NCBI GenBank assembly: GCA_050084985.1
Contig: JBITNC010000002.1
Coordinates: forward strand, 11,532,001-11,596,000
Source: Nageia nagi
Taxonomy: Eukaryota > Pinophyta
Direction of reading: 5' to 3'
Length of the DNA: 64,000 bases
The notes under the pieces are model-generated. The model saw only the letters and a list, made by a program, of their open reading frames with translations, was not told the DNA's origin and made no database searches. Below are positions 45,606-56,989 of the stretch, in pieces; positions within the stretch are counted from its first letter, which is position 1; every line of letters begins with the position of its first letter. The position numbers and the translations under genes were made by a program.

Positions 45606-46109
45606 AATACTAGAAGATGCTATAACTTATTTGCAAAAAAGTTTTGATACAATCATACCAAGGAGACATAGTCTTAATAAAAAATATAGACTAAAATTAA
45701 AACTAAAACACATCGGTATCAAAAAGTTTGTCTCAAAAGAGTAAGCTTGAAGATACAAGAAGTAAAATACTATAATATCAATCTACAAAATCAATAATCA
45801 AAATAAGTGTCCAAGGTTGACCTCTAAGACTACTAAAACTAGAATCCTCCATCATTCTCTTCCTAATTCTACTAGACCACAAATAATAATTTAACATATG
45901 TGAGATTTTCATCTCAATAAGAACTTTTCCCCTAGCGAACAATTAACCTTAAGTAATTTTATATTACTTAATATATTACTAACAATCTACATAATGATTC
46001 CTAACAATGATTTATGAAATACAAGTTTTCATTTGATTATGATTTATGTACTTCATACAAATTGACATGCTTTTCCAATTTTAGGTCTTAAAAATCACAA
46101 CATCAAAAA

Positions 46110-46380
46110 AATTTATAATCAAGGATAGCCACGAAATCATGTTAACCCCCCCCCCCCCACAAAATCCTAATCATGATTATGATATTTTACTCAAGGATAG
46201 CCATGGAATCATGTTAAACCCCCCATAAAATTGCAATAATGATTAGGGCATTTTACTTAAGGAGATACATGGAATTATATAAAACTCCCATAAAATCACA
46301 ATCAAGGATAGCCATATAATCATGTTTAAACCCCCCATAAAATAGAAATCATGAAAACTACATAGGTTTAAAGTTCTAAA
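46110..46380. repeat. Degenerate tandem repeat with C-tracts
   Basis: About four units of 60-80 bp, each with AATCAAGGATAGCCA, AATCATGTTAAA and CCCCCCATAAAAT. The first carries a run of 13 C (46146-46158). Confidence 0.8.
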
Positions 46381-47186
46381 TGCGAGAAAGCCACTTATCA
46401 GATGAGTAGTATAGTACCATACACCACTAGATAGGATTCAAATTTAGAATAGATTCAATACTCCACAAACTCACCAACAACAAATCCTAATCAATCTACA
46501 TACTTATAATAAGTTTGGGACCACCTAGCAGACCCTCCACTAAGACATAACTCATATGGGTTCCTTTAAGGGAGGACATATCACTCCCATAACTCCACTA
46601 GGTAAATGAAAAGAAATTTCTCATATTTGCACAATAGAATGCCAAATCCTCCATCAAAGAAACTTTAGGACTTCAACACATCCATGGAGATTATTTCCAA
46701 ATGTGATAAGGTACTTACATAAGGGTACCTACTTACATAAGAGAGTGAAGGTTTCATATCAGCATGTGAGGGTGCTTACACAAGACAACGAGCATATGTA
46801 AAACTAAAAAATGTAATGGAATAACTCTCCTCTCCTCTCCTCTACCCCTCACCTAAAAATTTCCCTTTGTATTTTTTTTTAATAATTTTTTTGGTTCAAT
46901 TTAAGGGGTAATTATAAACTGCCTCCTTATGATTTATGTGGGCGATGAAAAATTGCTTGCATAATCCATTTATTTTTTCCTGCCCGCACCTTTCCATTTG
47001 TATTTCACCTTTTTGAGCATGATTTTTGAAGACTGGTTTTAAACCACCTCTAAATTATTTATGAGGATAATTTAAAACTACCACATGAAAAGCGCCACTA
47101 AAAGCATAAATGTAGGTAGTTTTAAATCGCTTTTGCATAACTGCATCAAATTAGCTTCCTCTAAAGCCCATTTTTGTCTTGTGTAA

Positions 47187-47450
47187 TATGCTACAACAAT
47201 GACTAGAGGTTCTCTTCCTACTCTAAGATAATTTTCACAAAGTCAAAAATTCTTCTAAGACAACAACCAAAGTAACACAAAATAAAAAGAGGTACCAATA
47301 TAGATTATATGTGTTTTTTTACTTCCACAATACAAATAGATATCTTCAAAAGAAAAACCAAACAATAGTTAGCATTGAACTTTTATGAAGAATATAAAGT
47401 ATTTAAGAAAATTGGATAAGTCATATACTGACTAAAAGTACCATGTAAAT
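47187..47450 (+). pseudogene. G1c integrase end after the CACTA insertion
   Basis: Colinear with 63396-63640 of G1b and 15700-15985 of G1a (GAGGTTCTCTTCCTACTC, ACACAAAATAAAAAGAGG, TTTACTTCCACAATACAAATAGAT). It fades out near 47450 at a short (CA)n run. Confidence 0.72.
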
Positions 47451-50243
47451 AGTACACACACACACATTTGTCCTTTCATCTTCCATTGAATCTTCAACTT
47501 GCTTTCATCTTTGTGTGAGACTTGCAATTATTTTGTTATGATTTCTCATCTATAACTAGGTTGACAAAAGGTTCTTACACAATCTAGTCAACACCAAACA
47601 CTTGAATTTGGTTTGGTACCATGACCTTTTATTTTTAGATTAGTACCTTGATATCCTATTATTAGGTTGGTATCGTAAACTTCTATTATCAAGTTGATAT
47701 CATAACCTTCTTTTATTAGGTTGGCATTACAACCTTCTACTGCTAGATTGGTACCACCATCATTTGTTGTTAGGTCGATACTACCATCTTCTATTATCGA
47801 TTTGACACCATCACCTTTTATTGATGGGTTGATATCTTCACCTTCTACTATCAAGTTGATACACAATAATCTCCCACCTTCTCTTCACTTTTTTAAATTT
47901 ATTTATCCTTATTTTTTTTCTTCTTTTTTGGTAGTTAAAAAATTGTATTGAAACATTAATGAGTTACATTGTATACAAAATTTGGTCTAGGGATCTTCTC
48001 TATAATAGAACATAGAATAAATCATAGGGGGAACTTTGACTCCAAAATTTGACATACAAAAAGCTAAATACAATAATGATCCTCTAGTAGGTTTTGATTT
48101 TTAATTTCAAAGAGCTGAGTTGTCTATCAAATTCTTGGTAGAGAATGATTTGACTATAGAGCTGTATGTGAGCTTGTGTTAGATTGGTATGCCAATGTGC
48201 AGGGATCCAAACTTGCTTATGAGCTCCTTCTAGCTATGCTACCTCCCTTTTATTAGACTATTTGGTTGGAGTAGACCTCAAATGTTGATTTGCCTCTGCA
48301 ATATAATTGTACACAATTTGGCAAGCAAAACCTGGTTCTTTGTTGTAGGTCACAAATATGTTATCTAAAGTACATCATGTTGGACTCCCTATTTATTTGG
48401 ACTGATGCACCAAGCGTTGAGTCATAGTCTCCATTGTTCTAGAGCCTAAATTTCCTTATGAGGGATGGAGTGGTTACTAATGCTTACCTCCCATATATGT
48501 CTCATTAATTTTAAATTTAATTTTATATATGAAAAATATAATTTTGTTAAGCCCTCTATAATGGACAAAACTAGTTTTGAAGAGTATTGATGGGTTCAAT
48601 TTTGATCCTTGATTGATGGAAGAAATCATTAACAAAACCAATGAAATAATGTGAATTCTAATCCTTCCCAATACAACAAAAAATAACAAACATTAGATTT
48701 CAAATATACATAACTCATACATATATTAATCCTATCAACCAACTAAGCATAAGTAGAACTCCCAATGAGGAATATGAGAAGATTAAGGATTATGATTATC
48801 CTATGTTTTATATATATTTATCACTAGTATTTAACTAATAATTTCTAAGTTTAAAAAATATTTTAATTACACATCAATTCTTTTTATCACCCTTATTTGA
48901 ATGATAAAATGGATTTAGGTGCATTTATATGGACCTACCTCCATATTTCCCAATGTTTATGTCATCCCCTATGTATATCATTGTGTGCCTTTAGATCTCG
49001 TTTACCTAGCAGTACATGCTTTTGGAACTGCACATCAATATCCATCATCTTTGACTCCATGTGAGCCTTTGCCATGCATTTGTTATACTTACAATTGTTA
49101 AATTGCATTTGCTCTACTTTGTTGGCATTGATTACTTATGTGGCCTATCCACTTGGTTGTCGAGGTGTATCTATGGGTCCCACAATATTATGGGTAGCAA
49201 TGGCATTAAATAATTTTTCAACCTTCAAATTTATTTTATCTTTATCCAAATTTCAAATGGCATAACTTCCACACCATATGTTGGATCTTGATGTTTTTAG
49301 AAGAGTGTTGGAGAGAAGAATTTAAGAGGATTAAAATGTGAAGAAGTCAAAATACCATTTTTAGGTATTTCATTTTTCAACATTAATTTTGTGACCTTAA
49401 GATTTCATTTCATATCATTCAGCCTCATTAAAAGGATTTTGGTCCCAAAAATGCCCATGGATCAAAATTATAAGGAAACAATATTCCCAAGGTCAATTTG
49501 TGCCTTTGTTCCATGAATGAGATAATTTTTTGAACTAGAATTCTTTTTATCATTTGAAAATAAAGGAATGAAATTTATTTTTAATCACTCTCATGTACAT
49601 ATTTGTAAGTTACTATCATTTTTTATGCTCTTTTCCATATCACAATTCAAGCTAATAAGGTGGTTATGGAGCTTTCTCACTTGAAAATATGATAGATAAA
49701 TATAGTATTTTATCATGATTTTAATGGTTCATAAGATCTATTAAAGTTTATCCATAAGTAAATATATATCAATTAATTATTTGAATGATTGTTTCTCATA
49801 TAAAAAAACATTGAATAATGAATAAATATTCCAAGAAAAAAAGAATACTCCCAAGGATAATTGACTGCCATCATTCTCACCCACCTAATTAATGAAAATA
49901 AATCATTAAAATAAAATTCCATATCTAGATCAAACATAGTATGATGATGTTTATTAAAACCTCCAAATAATAAATTATCACCTCTTTCCAAGGGATTTGA
50001 GAGCCAAGTAAGGTGTGATGGAACCCATATTGAATGTCTCAAGTTCTAGTCTCACCTCTACATTAATGATATTTAAAAACTCTTGATAGGTCCTATAAAC
50101 CAATAGGTTTAAAGGACGTTAAATGTTAACTTTATCTTTATTAATGTTTCAAAAAATATTATAAAAAATTTAAATTAAGTTTAATCATATTAAAATAAAT
50201 AAATTACCAAATGAGGAGCATCTACTACCAGCCTGGCAACAAT
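47451..50243. other. Unassigned AT-rich DNA
   Basis: Apart from the 27-bp minisatellite (47613-47866) no repeat shared with the rest of the window and no recognisable protein were seen. Frames of 60-90 codons at 48477-48689, 48919-49265 and 49773-50042 have no conserved motif and no coding-like neighbours. A (CA)5 run lies at about 47454-47465. Confidence 0.4.
47613..47866 (-). repeat. 27-bp minisatellite with an open frame
   Basis: Nine complete 27-bp units plus a partial one, each starting TTGGTA(C/T)C on the plus strand. Because 27 is a multiple of three, the minus strand stays open across all units and would encode nine-residue repeats such as YDTNLIIGY and GGTNLAVEG. There is no upstream coding context, so this is probably repeat geometry rather than a gene. 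Confidence 0.88.
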
Positions 50244-50512
50244 GAACTTTGTAGCTAGAATTTGTTGTCAACCTAGTAACAAGGAATCCCAAAATGGGAA
50301 TATGTTGTTAGCTAGGTAGTAGTGAATCTTGTAGTAGGAATCCACTATTGGTTAGCAAACAACAAATCTTGTAGTGGTAATCCACTATTAGCCTTGCACC
50401 AATCAATCCCATAACAAGAAGTTTTTTTTTACTAAGCAAACAAGAATCCCACAACAAAAATCCACTACTGACTAATCAACAATGAATCTTGTAGTGGGAA
50501 TTCACTACCGAC
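50244..50512. repeat. 40-bp minisatellite
   Basis: About seven units based on GAATC(T/C)TGTAGTGG followed by AATCCACTA(C/T)TG and AGCAAACAAC. The array is cut at 50512 by the short copia element, and part of a unit (ATGACAACAACAAATTTGCTACC) resumes at 52281. Confidence 0.85.
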
Positions 50513-50926
50513 TGAAGGAACTAACACTAACACTTAATTCCTAAACAACCAAGATCTCATGAAAGCTCAATCTCACATCTAAATAACTCAAATAAGACAA
50601 TCTCACAAAGATAACTCAAGATGTAAAGTGGTTCCTCCAATTAGGAGTACATCCACTAACTAGATCTCACTTCATTCACAAACATGAATCTCTTACAATT
50701 CTCCTAATCTCATCTCCTAAACACTATCCTATAGCATAGCTTTACTCCACAAATTGGTATATGATCCAAAGAGGGAGCCTTCTATTTATAGGCCAAAATC
50801 TCTCTTTGGATCACCCTTTTATGCAATGTACAAAAGCATGACATGCACATCCTTTTACCCAAGGGGCATGCTCATGACATGGAGTGTAGGACAAGTTACA
50901 TTATCATATTCACTTAAATACTTAAA
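50513..50926 (-). repeat. 3' LTR of copia element F, truncated
   Basis: TGAAGGAACTAACAC (plus) to about ...CACTTAAATACTTA, where homology to 51776-52275 stops. The missing part is the first ~85 bp of the LTR (TGTTGGAATG... on the minus strand). Confidence 0.85.
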
Positions 50927-50952
50927 GCATGCAAAGAAAGTTTTAAGAGGGC

Positions 50953-51190
50953 CACGAGAGGAGTAAGATGGTGCAGCTGGCAAGTGCGTAGGTCTCATAG
51001 CTCGCATGGTTAGAGAGGATGAAGCAGAAGCAACCAAAGAAGATGCTCAAAATAGCAAGAATAAATAAATTTAACCTTACAAATTCATTTTGATAGCTCA
51101 TGGAGAGCCTGCATAAAGGTTTACTATTTTTGGCAAACAAATTCCTTGAGAATATGGTGGCCCTAACGGCCACGCAAATTTTTTTTTGTT
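50953..51190 (+). mobile_element. tRNA-Met-like head with T-rich tail (SINE candidate)
   Basis: From 50962 the plus strand matches the 5' half of plant elongator tRNA-Met: A-box TGGTGCAGCTGG (50969-50980) and GTGCGTAGGTCTCATAGCT, including the anticodon CAT in the loop CTCATAG (to about 51003). The 3' half is not tRNA-like and no good B-box is seen. About 170 bp later a run of nine or more T follows GGCCACGCAAA. This layout fits a tRNA-derived SINE or a retroposed tRNA half. No TSD was identified. Confidence 0.45.
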
Positions 51191-51760
51191 TTATTTATTT
51201 ATTAATAATAAACTATGTATAGTAGGTCAACAAAGCCACCCCCCTCTTTTATTTTCAAATACTAAGTCATGGATTGTAAAAGCAAGTAATAACATTGCTC
51301 TCTAAAAAGATAAAATGCTCTCTATAATTGAAAAATTTGCTTTTTAAAATTTAAAAAAAATTGCTTTTCCTCTCCTCTCTTTTTTTATATCAAGCAAAAA
51401 AAAAATCTTATATCTTATATAATCTTGTAAGATGCAAAATAAAATCTCTTTATAAAATATATATATATATTTTAAGCAAAATGTAATTTTTGTATACTAT
51501 CCTCTTAAATAGATAAACAAAATTCTAATAACCTAAGAGGTAAGTATAAATTAAAAAAATTACATTATATTTCTATTGTGACAAAAAAAAGGCTAACACA
51601 TCTCGTAAAATATGTTAGTATTCTAATGAATATAATCCCAAAAATTAATCAAGGAGTAAGGAATTTTATACTTTTATTTGTGTTTACTTTAAATAAGAAA
51701 AGTAAACCTCAAGAAATGATGGAGAACCTCAAAAATGTTGAAGAAGAGCTTCCACACTAT
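51191..51760 (-). other. Interior of copia element F, no coding signal
   Basis: A very AT-rich stretch with homopolymer runs and a TATATATATATA run near 51460. No gag or pol similarity on either strand. Confidence 0.5.
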
Positions 51761-51773
51761 GCTCTGATAGCAA
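51761..51773 (-). promoter_or_regulatory. Primer-binding site of copia element F
   Basis: The minus strand reads TTGCTATCAGAGC right after the LTR; canonical TGGTATCAGAGC with two changes. It identifies 51776-52275 as the 5' LTR. Confidence 0.8.
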
Positions 51774-51775
51774 TT

Positions 51776-52275
51776 TGAAGGAACTAACACTAACACTTAA
51801 TTCCTAAACAACCAAGATCTCATGAAAGCTCAATCTCACATCTAAATAACTCAAATAAGATAATCTCACAAAGATAACTCAAGATGTAAAGTGGTTCCTC
51901 CAACTAGGAGTACATCCACTAACTAGATCTCACTTCATTCACAAAAATGAATCTCTTACAATTCTCCTAATCTCATCTTTTAAACAATACCTTATAGAAT
52001 AAATTTACTCCACAAATTGGTATATGATCCAAAGAGGGAGCCTTCTATTTATAGGCCAAAACCCCTCTTTGAATCACCCTTTCACTTAATGTACAAAAGC
52101 ATGACATGCACATCCTTTTACCCAAGGGGCATCTTCATGACATGGAGTGTAGGACAAGTTACATTATCATATTCACTTAAATACTTAAGGTATCAAATGA
52201 TACCCTTAAGTATTAGTGAACTTATATAGAATATTATTACATAACCTTAACAATAATGCATTATACATTCCAACA
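51776..52275 (-). repeat. 5' LTR of copia element F
   Basis: 500 bp; the minus strand runs TGTTGGAATGTATAATG to TTAGTTCCTTCA, with perfect TG...CA ends. It has a CCTATAAATAGAAGGCTCCC TATA region (plus about 52038-52057). It is the most complete copy of this LTR family in the window. Confidence 0.9.
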
Positions 52276-52280
52276 CCAAC

Positions 52281-53740
52281 ATGACAACAACAAATTTGCT
52301 ACCCTAAAATCCTATATTCATTCCTCCTCTTTGTGTAACTCCTTCAAACATAACTATGGAAGAGAGCCTATAGATATCTCTAAAAGTAAGGAGGATGCCA
52401 CATTTCATGGAGGAGAAGTTTCCTACCATATCCATAGCTTGGTGAAGGAGGTAGACATAATCAATGTGGGGTTAGACCCTAAAGGTCTATGTTGATGACA
52501 CACTCTCAAACTACTAAAATGAGAGAAAGCTATAGAAGAAGAAATTCTAACTTCAACACTAAAGATGTAACCCATGGTGGGTAAATCCTTGGAAAAAACA
52601 CATATAATTCTTGCTGAAAAATAAAGTAAAATTAATGAGCTCGAACATTGGCTGCTAGAGATGTAAACCTATTAGGATTATGACATCATGAATGAATTTG
52701 TTGTCTAGATCCATTCATGGATCACCCATGTTTAATTTGTTTGTTAGGATTATTACATCACATGGATCATGTGTAGTTGTGAGCATTGGAATAATGCCCC
52801 ATACATAATGAGAAGAGTTCCCTTAGAACTATCATTAAGGGATATATCTTGTTCCTACCAACACTACCACACAAACAATCATGGTTGCTCCAACTCACCA
52901 ACTCATTAACACCCTCTACCACCATGTTAATGCTCTTGTGGACCCCTCCCTAAGTTGTTATGGTCTTCATAATAATAATGATTGGGACATTCACTTTAAG
53001 GAAAAGAAATTGCCCATGGAATATGGCAAATCTTAAGGTCCATCATTGGATGAGACTAAGTGGGCACTTCCTACTCAATATGAGGATTGTCCTTTGCATT
53101 GAAATTACACAAGGAAGATAGTGATCCATTTTACACTCCCCCAACATGATTTAATTTGAACCTTGAACTTTTAACTTTTATTAGTTAAATTCTAACTTTG
53201 CTTAAGTTAATTTGAAGCTATTATATCAAATTAATATAATACATTTTTCTAAAAAAATATTCTCTATTTTTATTATTTCTATACTTATTTATTAATTACT
53301 AAATTTATAATTGAGAATAATATTAACTTTAATTTTCCTTAAATCTCTCCATAAAATATTTTTTATTAAACATTAAATAAATTTCATCACCATTTATTTT
53401 CTATATAATAAAACCACCATACCTTAAAAAAAATCATATTTTTCACAACCTAATTAAACTCTTGGACATACTGATCAACAATGATCCTATGTATAATAGA
53501 GTTGTCTAATTAGGGATCATAATGGCCCCTTTAGTAATTGCAATTGTTAGACATTCCAAGCACCTTTTCGCTAGTATTGGTGGGGTTCATCTTTTTTTCG
53601 ACAGCACATGTAAAGACATTCTCTTTGCGATTCTACCTGCATGTTATCTTAGCATTTCCTACATGCACATTAGCTTCACAACTATGCATGCAATCACAAT
53701 TTCAAAGTTAGTATCATTTATAAGTTGAAAAAAAACTAAG
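52281..53740. other. Unassigned DNA
   Basis: The first ~35 bp finish a 40-bp repeat unit. The rest is AT-rich with short frames (52256-52495 and 53522-53728, plus) that resemble no family I know. No shared repeats were seen. Confidence 0.4.
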
Positions 53741-53744
53741 TCCT

Positions 53745-53950
53745 AGAAAAAAAATCGTGAAAGGATTATTTCAAAAAGTTATTTAGGGAAAAAATCTTGA
53801 AAGGATTATTTCAAAAAGTTATTCCACATATTTGAACCTTGATTGTTAGATTCAAATTCTAATATCATGACTCATAACCACTAGAGTTGTTAGATTCACG
53901 TTCCAATGTCATGAATCATAACCACTAGACCAACATACCATTCATGTCTA
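53745..53950 (-). repeat. Short tandem duplications, the second tRNA-like
   Basis: 53745-53823 holds two ~40-bp copies of AAAAAATC(G/T)TGAAAGGATTA. 53840-53940 holds two ~43-bp copies that on the minus strand read CTAGTGGTTATGA(T/G)TCATGA and GAATCTAACAA. The outer one begins TTGGTCTAGTGGTTATGA, resembling the tRNA-Gln/Glu A-box region. No B-box follows at tRNA spacing. Confidence 0.45.
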
Positions 53951-54129
53951 TTGATTCCAATTTTTAATTTTCACTTCAATTATAACTCAATTGTAAAGTT
54001 AATATGATACATTAACTTCATGAATATTCTTAAAACTACCCAAAAAAAAAAAGTGAATCTCATCAACACCAAAGAAAATGCATGCAGTATCAAAACATAT
54101 CACTTAAGAGAAAAGACCGTTTTGATCCC
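53951..54129. other. AT-rich spacer
   Basis: No feature recognised. Confidence 0.4.
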
Positions 54130-55560
54130 TAATTAAAAAAATCCCATGTACAATTACCACACTTTACTACACCCATAGCAACTTTGCCAAGGGGTAAATT
54201 AAAGGGGGTAAAATTAATTCCAGGCGGTCAATTTAAGGAATTTTTCAACGAATACAAGAAATTAGAATATTAGTTTCCCACTAAATAGTTTAAAGCTAAA
54301 TATTTCGTCCAAAACGCTCAGCCACCCATCACAGGTCTCCACTCGCATTTTTCCGAAGAGATCGAATTTTGTTCAATTGCCTTGCCCAGGGGGAATCGAA
54401 CCAGGTATCTCTTCTTTCTCAGAGATATCTCAGCGTATCTCTTTGAATAGCTGTGAATTTTAATCTTGTTTCGGCTGTAATATAAAGCTTTCTGATCTTT
54501 CTCGTGAAATAGCTAGTAATTTTGAGGTTGTTTTTCTTGTCTACATCTTTTCAAGCTATTTATTGCTGGACGTGAGTATTTCTGCCATGCAACCCGAAAT
54601 TATATATATTTCAAGAAGTATATGTGAATGACTCCTTTGATTTGAGCTAGAAATTCTAGGATGTTTTGACTTGTCGATTGAAGGCCAGATAAAGCTAAAT
54701 TCTCCAGAAAAATAACAGGTTGATGATATTATATGCTAGATTTTAATATTAGTTTACAAGATTTATCATTACAATTATTATTATTATTATTATTATATCA
54801 AAACTACTCATAGTAAATTTAGGTTAATAAATTGACATGCTAAGCTTTTATTTCCATTTTATATTCGGCTACATCATGATTTCTGTAAGTTAATTTTGTC
54901 TCTCCGATATATTGTGTGTCATTTATTGCAGTAGTAAGATGTAGAATCACAAAGAATGGCTGACATATGTTTGAGAGAAATCCATTTAATACAAAATTAT
55001 GTTTGATGCATTTGCATTTACATTTTCTCTAGCAGCAGGTTCAATAAGTATGTGTCAGCTATACTAATGACATAAAAGCCTCAAGGTAAACGTCAAATCC
55101 TGTGAAACTTACATGCATTTAAAAAGCCTGATTCTCAAAGTCTGTGCCGATAGATAGCCCTTATTAAGATTATAGGGAGCAATTTGTTTCCCACATAGTG
55201 CATTGTATTACAAGATTTCAGAAGTTGACATTGGTGTTTTTCACAGCTGAAACATTGTGAACTTTAGTACTCTGCATAGTGCATTATTATGAAAATCCTC
55301 TTGTATAATTGGGTTTCCCCTTGCTCAAACACAAGCGACCCAAAGCAGGCTGAGAGTGAAGACTTTTCTTATGGAGTCACTTTCTGGAATTGACCATGAA
55401 ATCGAGAAAAAATCATCAGCGTTTTGGAGTACACTCCATGATCCACCATCAGGACTAATGATGAGGATTGTAAGATATGAACATGTTCATTAAATGGATA
55501 ATCGGAAGAGCGATTTCCCAGGGGCCACATATGCAAATATATATATATATATATAGGAAT
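54130..55560. repeat. Unassigned segment, paralogous to 40590-41205
   Basis: The longer copy of the segment described at 40151-41205, including 54480-54740 which that copy lacks. The antisense B-box motif GAATCGAACC is at about 54394. Homology ends near 55215 where copy one joins G1c. Beyond it, 55371-55493 is open on the plus strand for 40 codons (MESLSGIDHEIEKKSSAFW and so on), with composition more protein-like than its surroundings, but I do not recognise it. A (TA)8-type run lies at 55540-55556. Confidence 0.55.
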
Positions 55561-55840
55561 GTCAAAATTAAAATTTTATACATTTGATTATTCAACTTCT
55601 AAATAGATCCTCAAAATATTGAATATCAGTCTTCAGGGCTGAATTAGTCTCATTTTGTCTACTTTATTCAAATTATCAAAGTGTTTTATCAATCTTGATG
55701 GTTTATCTCAACTTCATTTCATAAATGGTTCTCCTCTTTCTTGATCATTTTTGTCATCTCAATACAATTCCTCCTTCATGATCTGCTAAAGCAGATTAGC
55801 TTGTTCTACAATATAGCCGCTTCCAAACTATCATGGAATC
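55561..55840. other. Unassigned spacer before G1b
   Basis: AT-rich, with no motif or repeat recognised. It directly precedes the complete LTR of G1b. Confidence 0.4.
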
Positions 55841-56193
55841 TGTTACGATCCTTGCATAAGTAGTTGTACACGTATCCTTAATTTCATTGTCTCTAGCCTT
55901 ATCACATAAATAATCGGCTATGAAGCATAGAGATTAGTGCATTTGCTAAAATTACTAATAAATAGGTCGATAATCATCAATGTGAATTCATATCTTAATC
56001 AGCACCTTGTATCTCTTCATTGCTATTATTGTGAACTTCTCTTATTCGATTCTTCTAGATTTGACAAATATGCATGATCTTCTATTTATAATTACTCTTT
56101 TATAATTCTTTTGCTTCTATTGGTTACTGTTATGGTGATATGAGTGTGGAATTCACATGCAATTCTTGTTATTGTACTTGTTGAATCATAGCA
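55841..56193 (+). repeat. 5' LTR of chromovirus G1b
   Basis: 353 bp, TGTTACGATCCTTGC to GAATCATAGCA. It serves as reference for the truncated G1a LTRs (1862-2157 and 39849-40150). Confidence 0.82.
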
Positions 56194-56195
56194 AG

Positions 56196-56207
56196 TGATA
56201 TCAAAGC
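56196..56207 (+). promoter_or_regulatory. Primer-binding site of G1b
   Basis: TGATATCAAAGC, two bases after the LTR; initiator tRNA-Met type with one change from TGGTATCAAAGC. Confidence 0.8.
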
Positions 56208-56985
56208 AACAATCTCGGCTACCTATAGTAGTTAAGGAAAACAACTTTGGAGCATTACCACATAAAGCACAACAAACATAGGATCTAATTTTTCAAGTAC
56301 TAAATTTTCATACTATTCTTTTTGTAATTTTTTCCCCATACCTTTGATCTTAGTTCAGTCATAAGGAAAAAGAGTGGAACCCAAAATTGTGCCATCATGA
56401 GACTTGACCCCATAGATCCGTTTTATTGATTGCAATAATGTGTATCTTCATATATCCCTAGTAGACCCAAACCTGTATAGAGCACAAAATTGCCCCATTG
56501 AGAGGAGTATTCCATTATATTCATCTTGTCCAGAGTTTGCAATAGCGTGCATCTTTAACAGCACTATAATAGATTTGAACACCTCTTTGACCTAGATCTA
56601 TCTCATTGAAATACCTATGCAATTAGATCTATTCTACCACAATTTTCGCAATAGCATGCATTGACATCAACACCTCGAGTGGGTCTTTATCCAAGACTAT
56701 TGTTGAAAGTAGGGCACCTCTCCAAGGAACCTTATTGGGTTAGATCACCCATAGCCTATAGACTAGTATAAGAAGAATAGATATAATATCTGGAAAAAAA
56801 TTAAACCCCTTAATCACAACTAGAGCAAAAAACTCTTAGCAATTCACACTAAGCAGCCTTGAATGAAGCAATGTGATATCTGCCACACAATTGGTTGAGT
56901 GCAAACCTCACAAATGAAATAGATGAAGAAAGATAGAACAATATGTTTGAAGAAAAAAGGTCAACCATTTTGCAAGTAAATTATT
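56208..56985 (+). other. Untranslated leader of G1b
   Basis: Colinear with 2170-2880 of G1a. No coding signal. Confidence 0.5.
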
Positions 56986-56989
56986 TGAA

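Larger units (their letters stand above)
42964..47183. mobile_element. Complete non-autonomous CACTA transposon
   Basis: 4220 bp. Left end CACTATATGAAAAGG...CAGAGG; right end (minus strand) CACAAGACAAAAATGGGC then TTTAGAGG. The 3-bp TSD TAA is exact (42961-42963 and 47184-47186), as expected for En/Spm-type elements. The empty site is seen in G1b at about 63394. Subterminal TTTTAAACCACC-type motifs recur in both orientations within 250 bp of each end. No TNPA/TNPD-like protein is encoded, so it is non-autonomous. The interior is dominated by a perfect hairpin and four different minisatellites. Confidence 0.88.
50513..52275 (-). mobile_element. Internally deleted short copia element F
   Basis: A minus-strand element of 1763 bp: 5' LTR 51776-52275 (500 bp), PBS, about 830 bp of interior without coding sequence, and a 3' LTR 50513-50926 that has lost about 85 bp of its start together with the PPT. 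Flanks CCGAC (50508-50512) and CCAAC (52276-52280) look like a TSD with one change. Both flanks are the same 40-bp minisatellite, supporting a single insertion. Gag and pol are entirely absent, so it was mobilised in trans or shrank after insertion. Confidence 0.82.
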
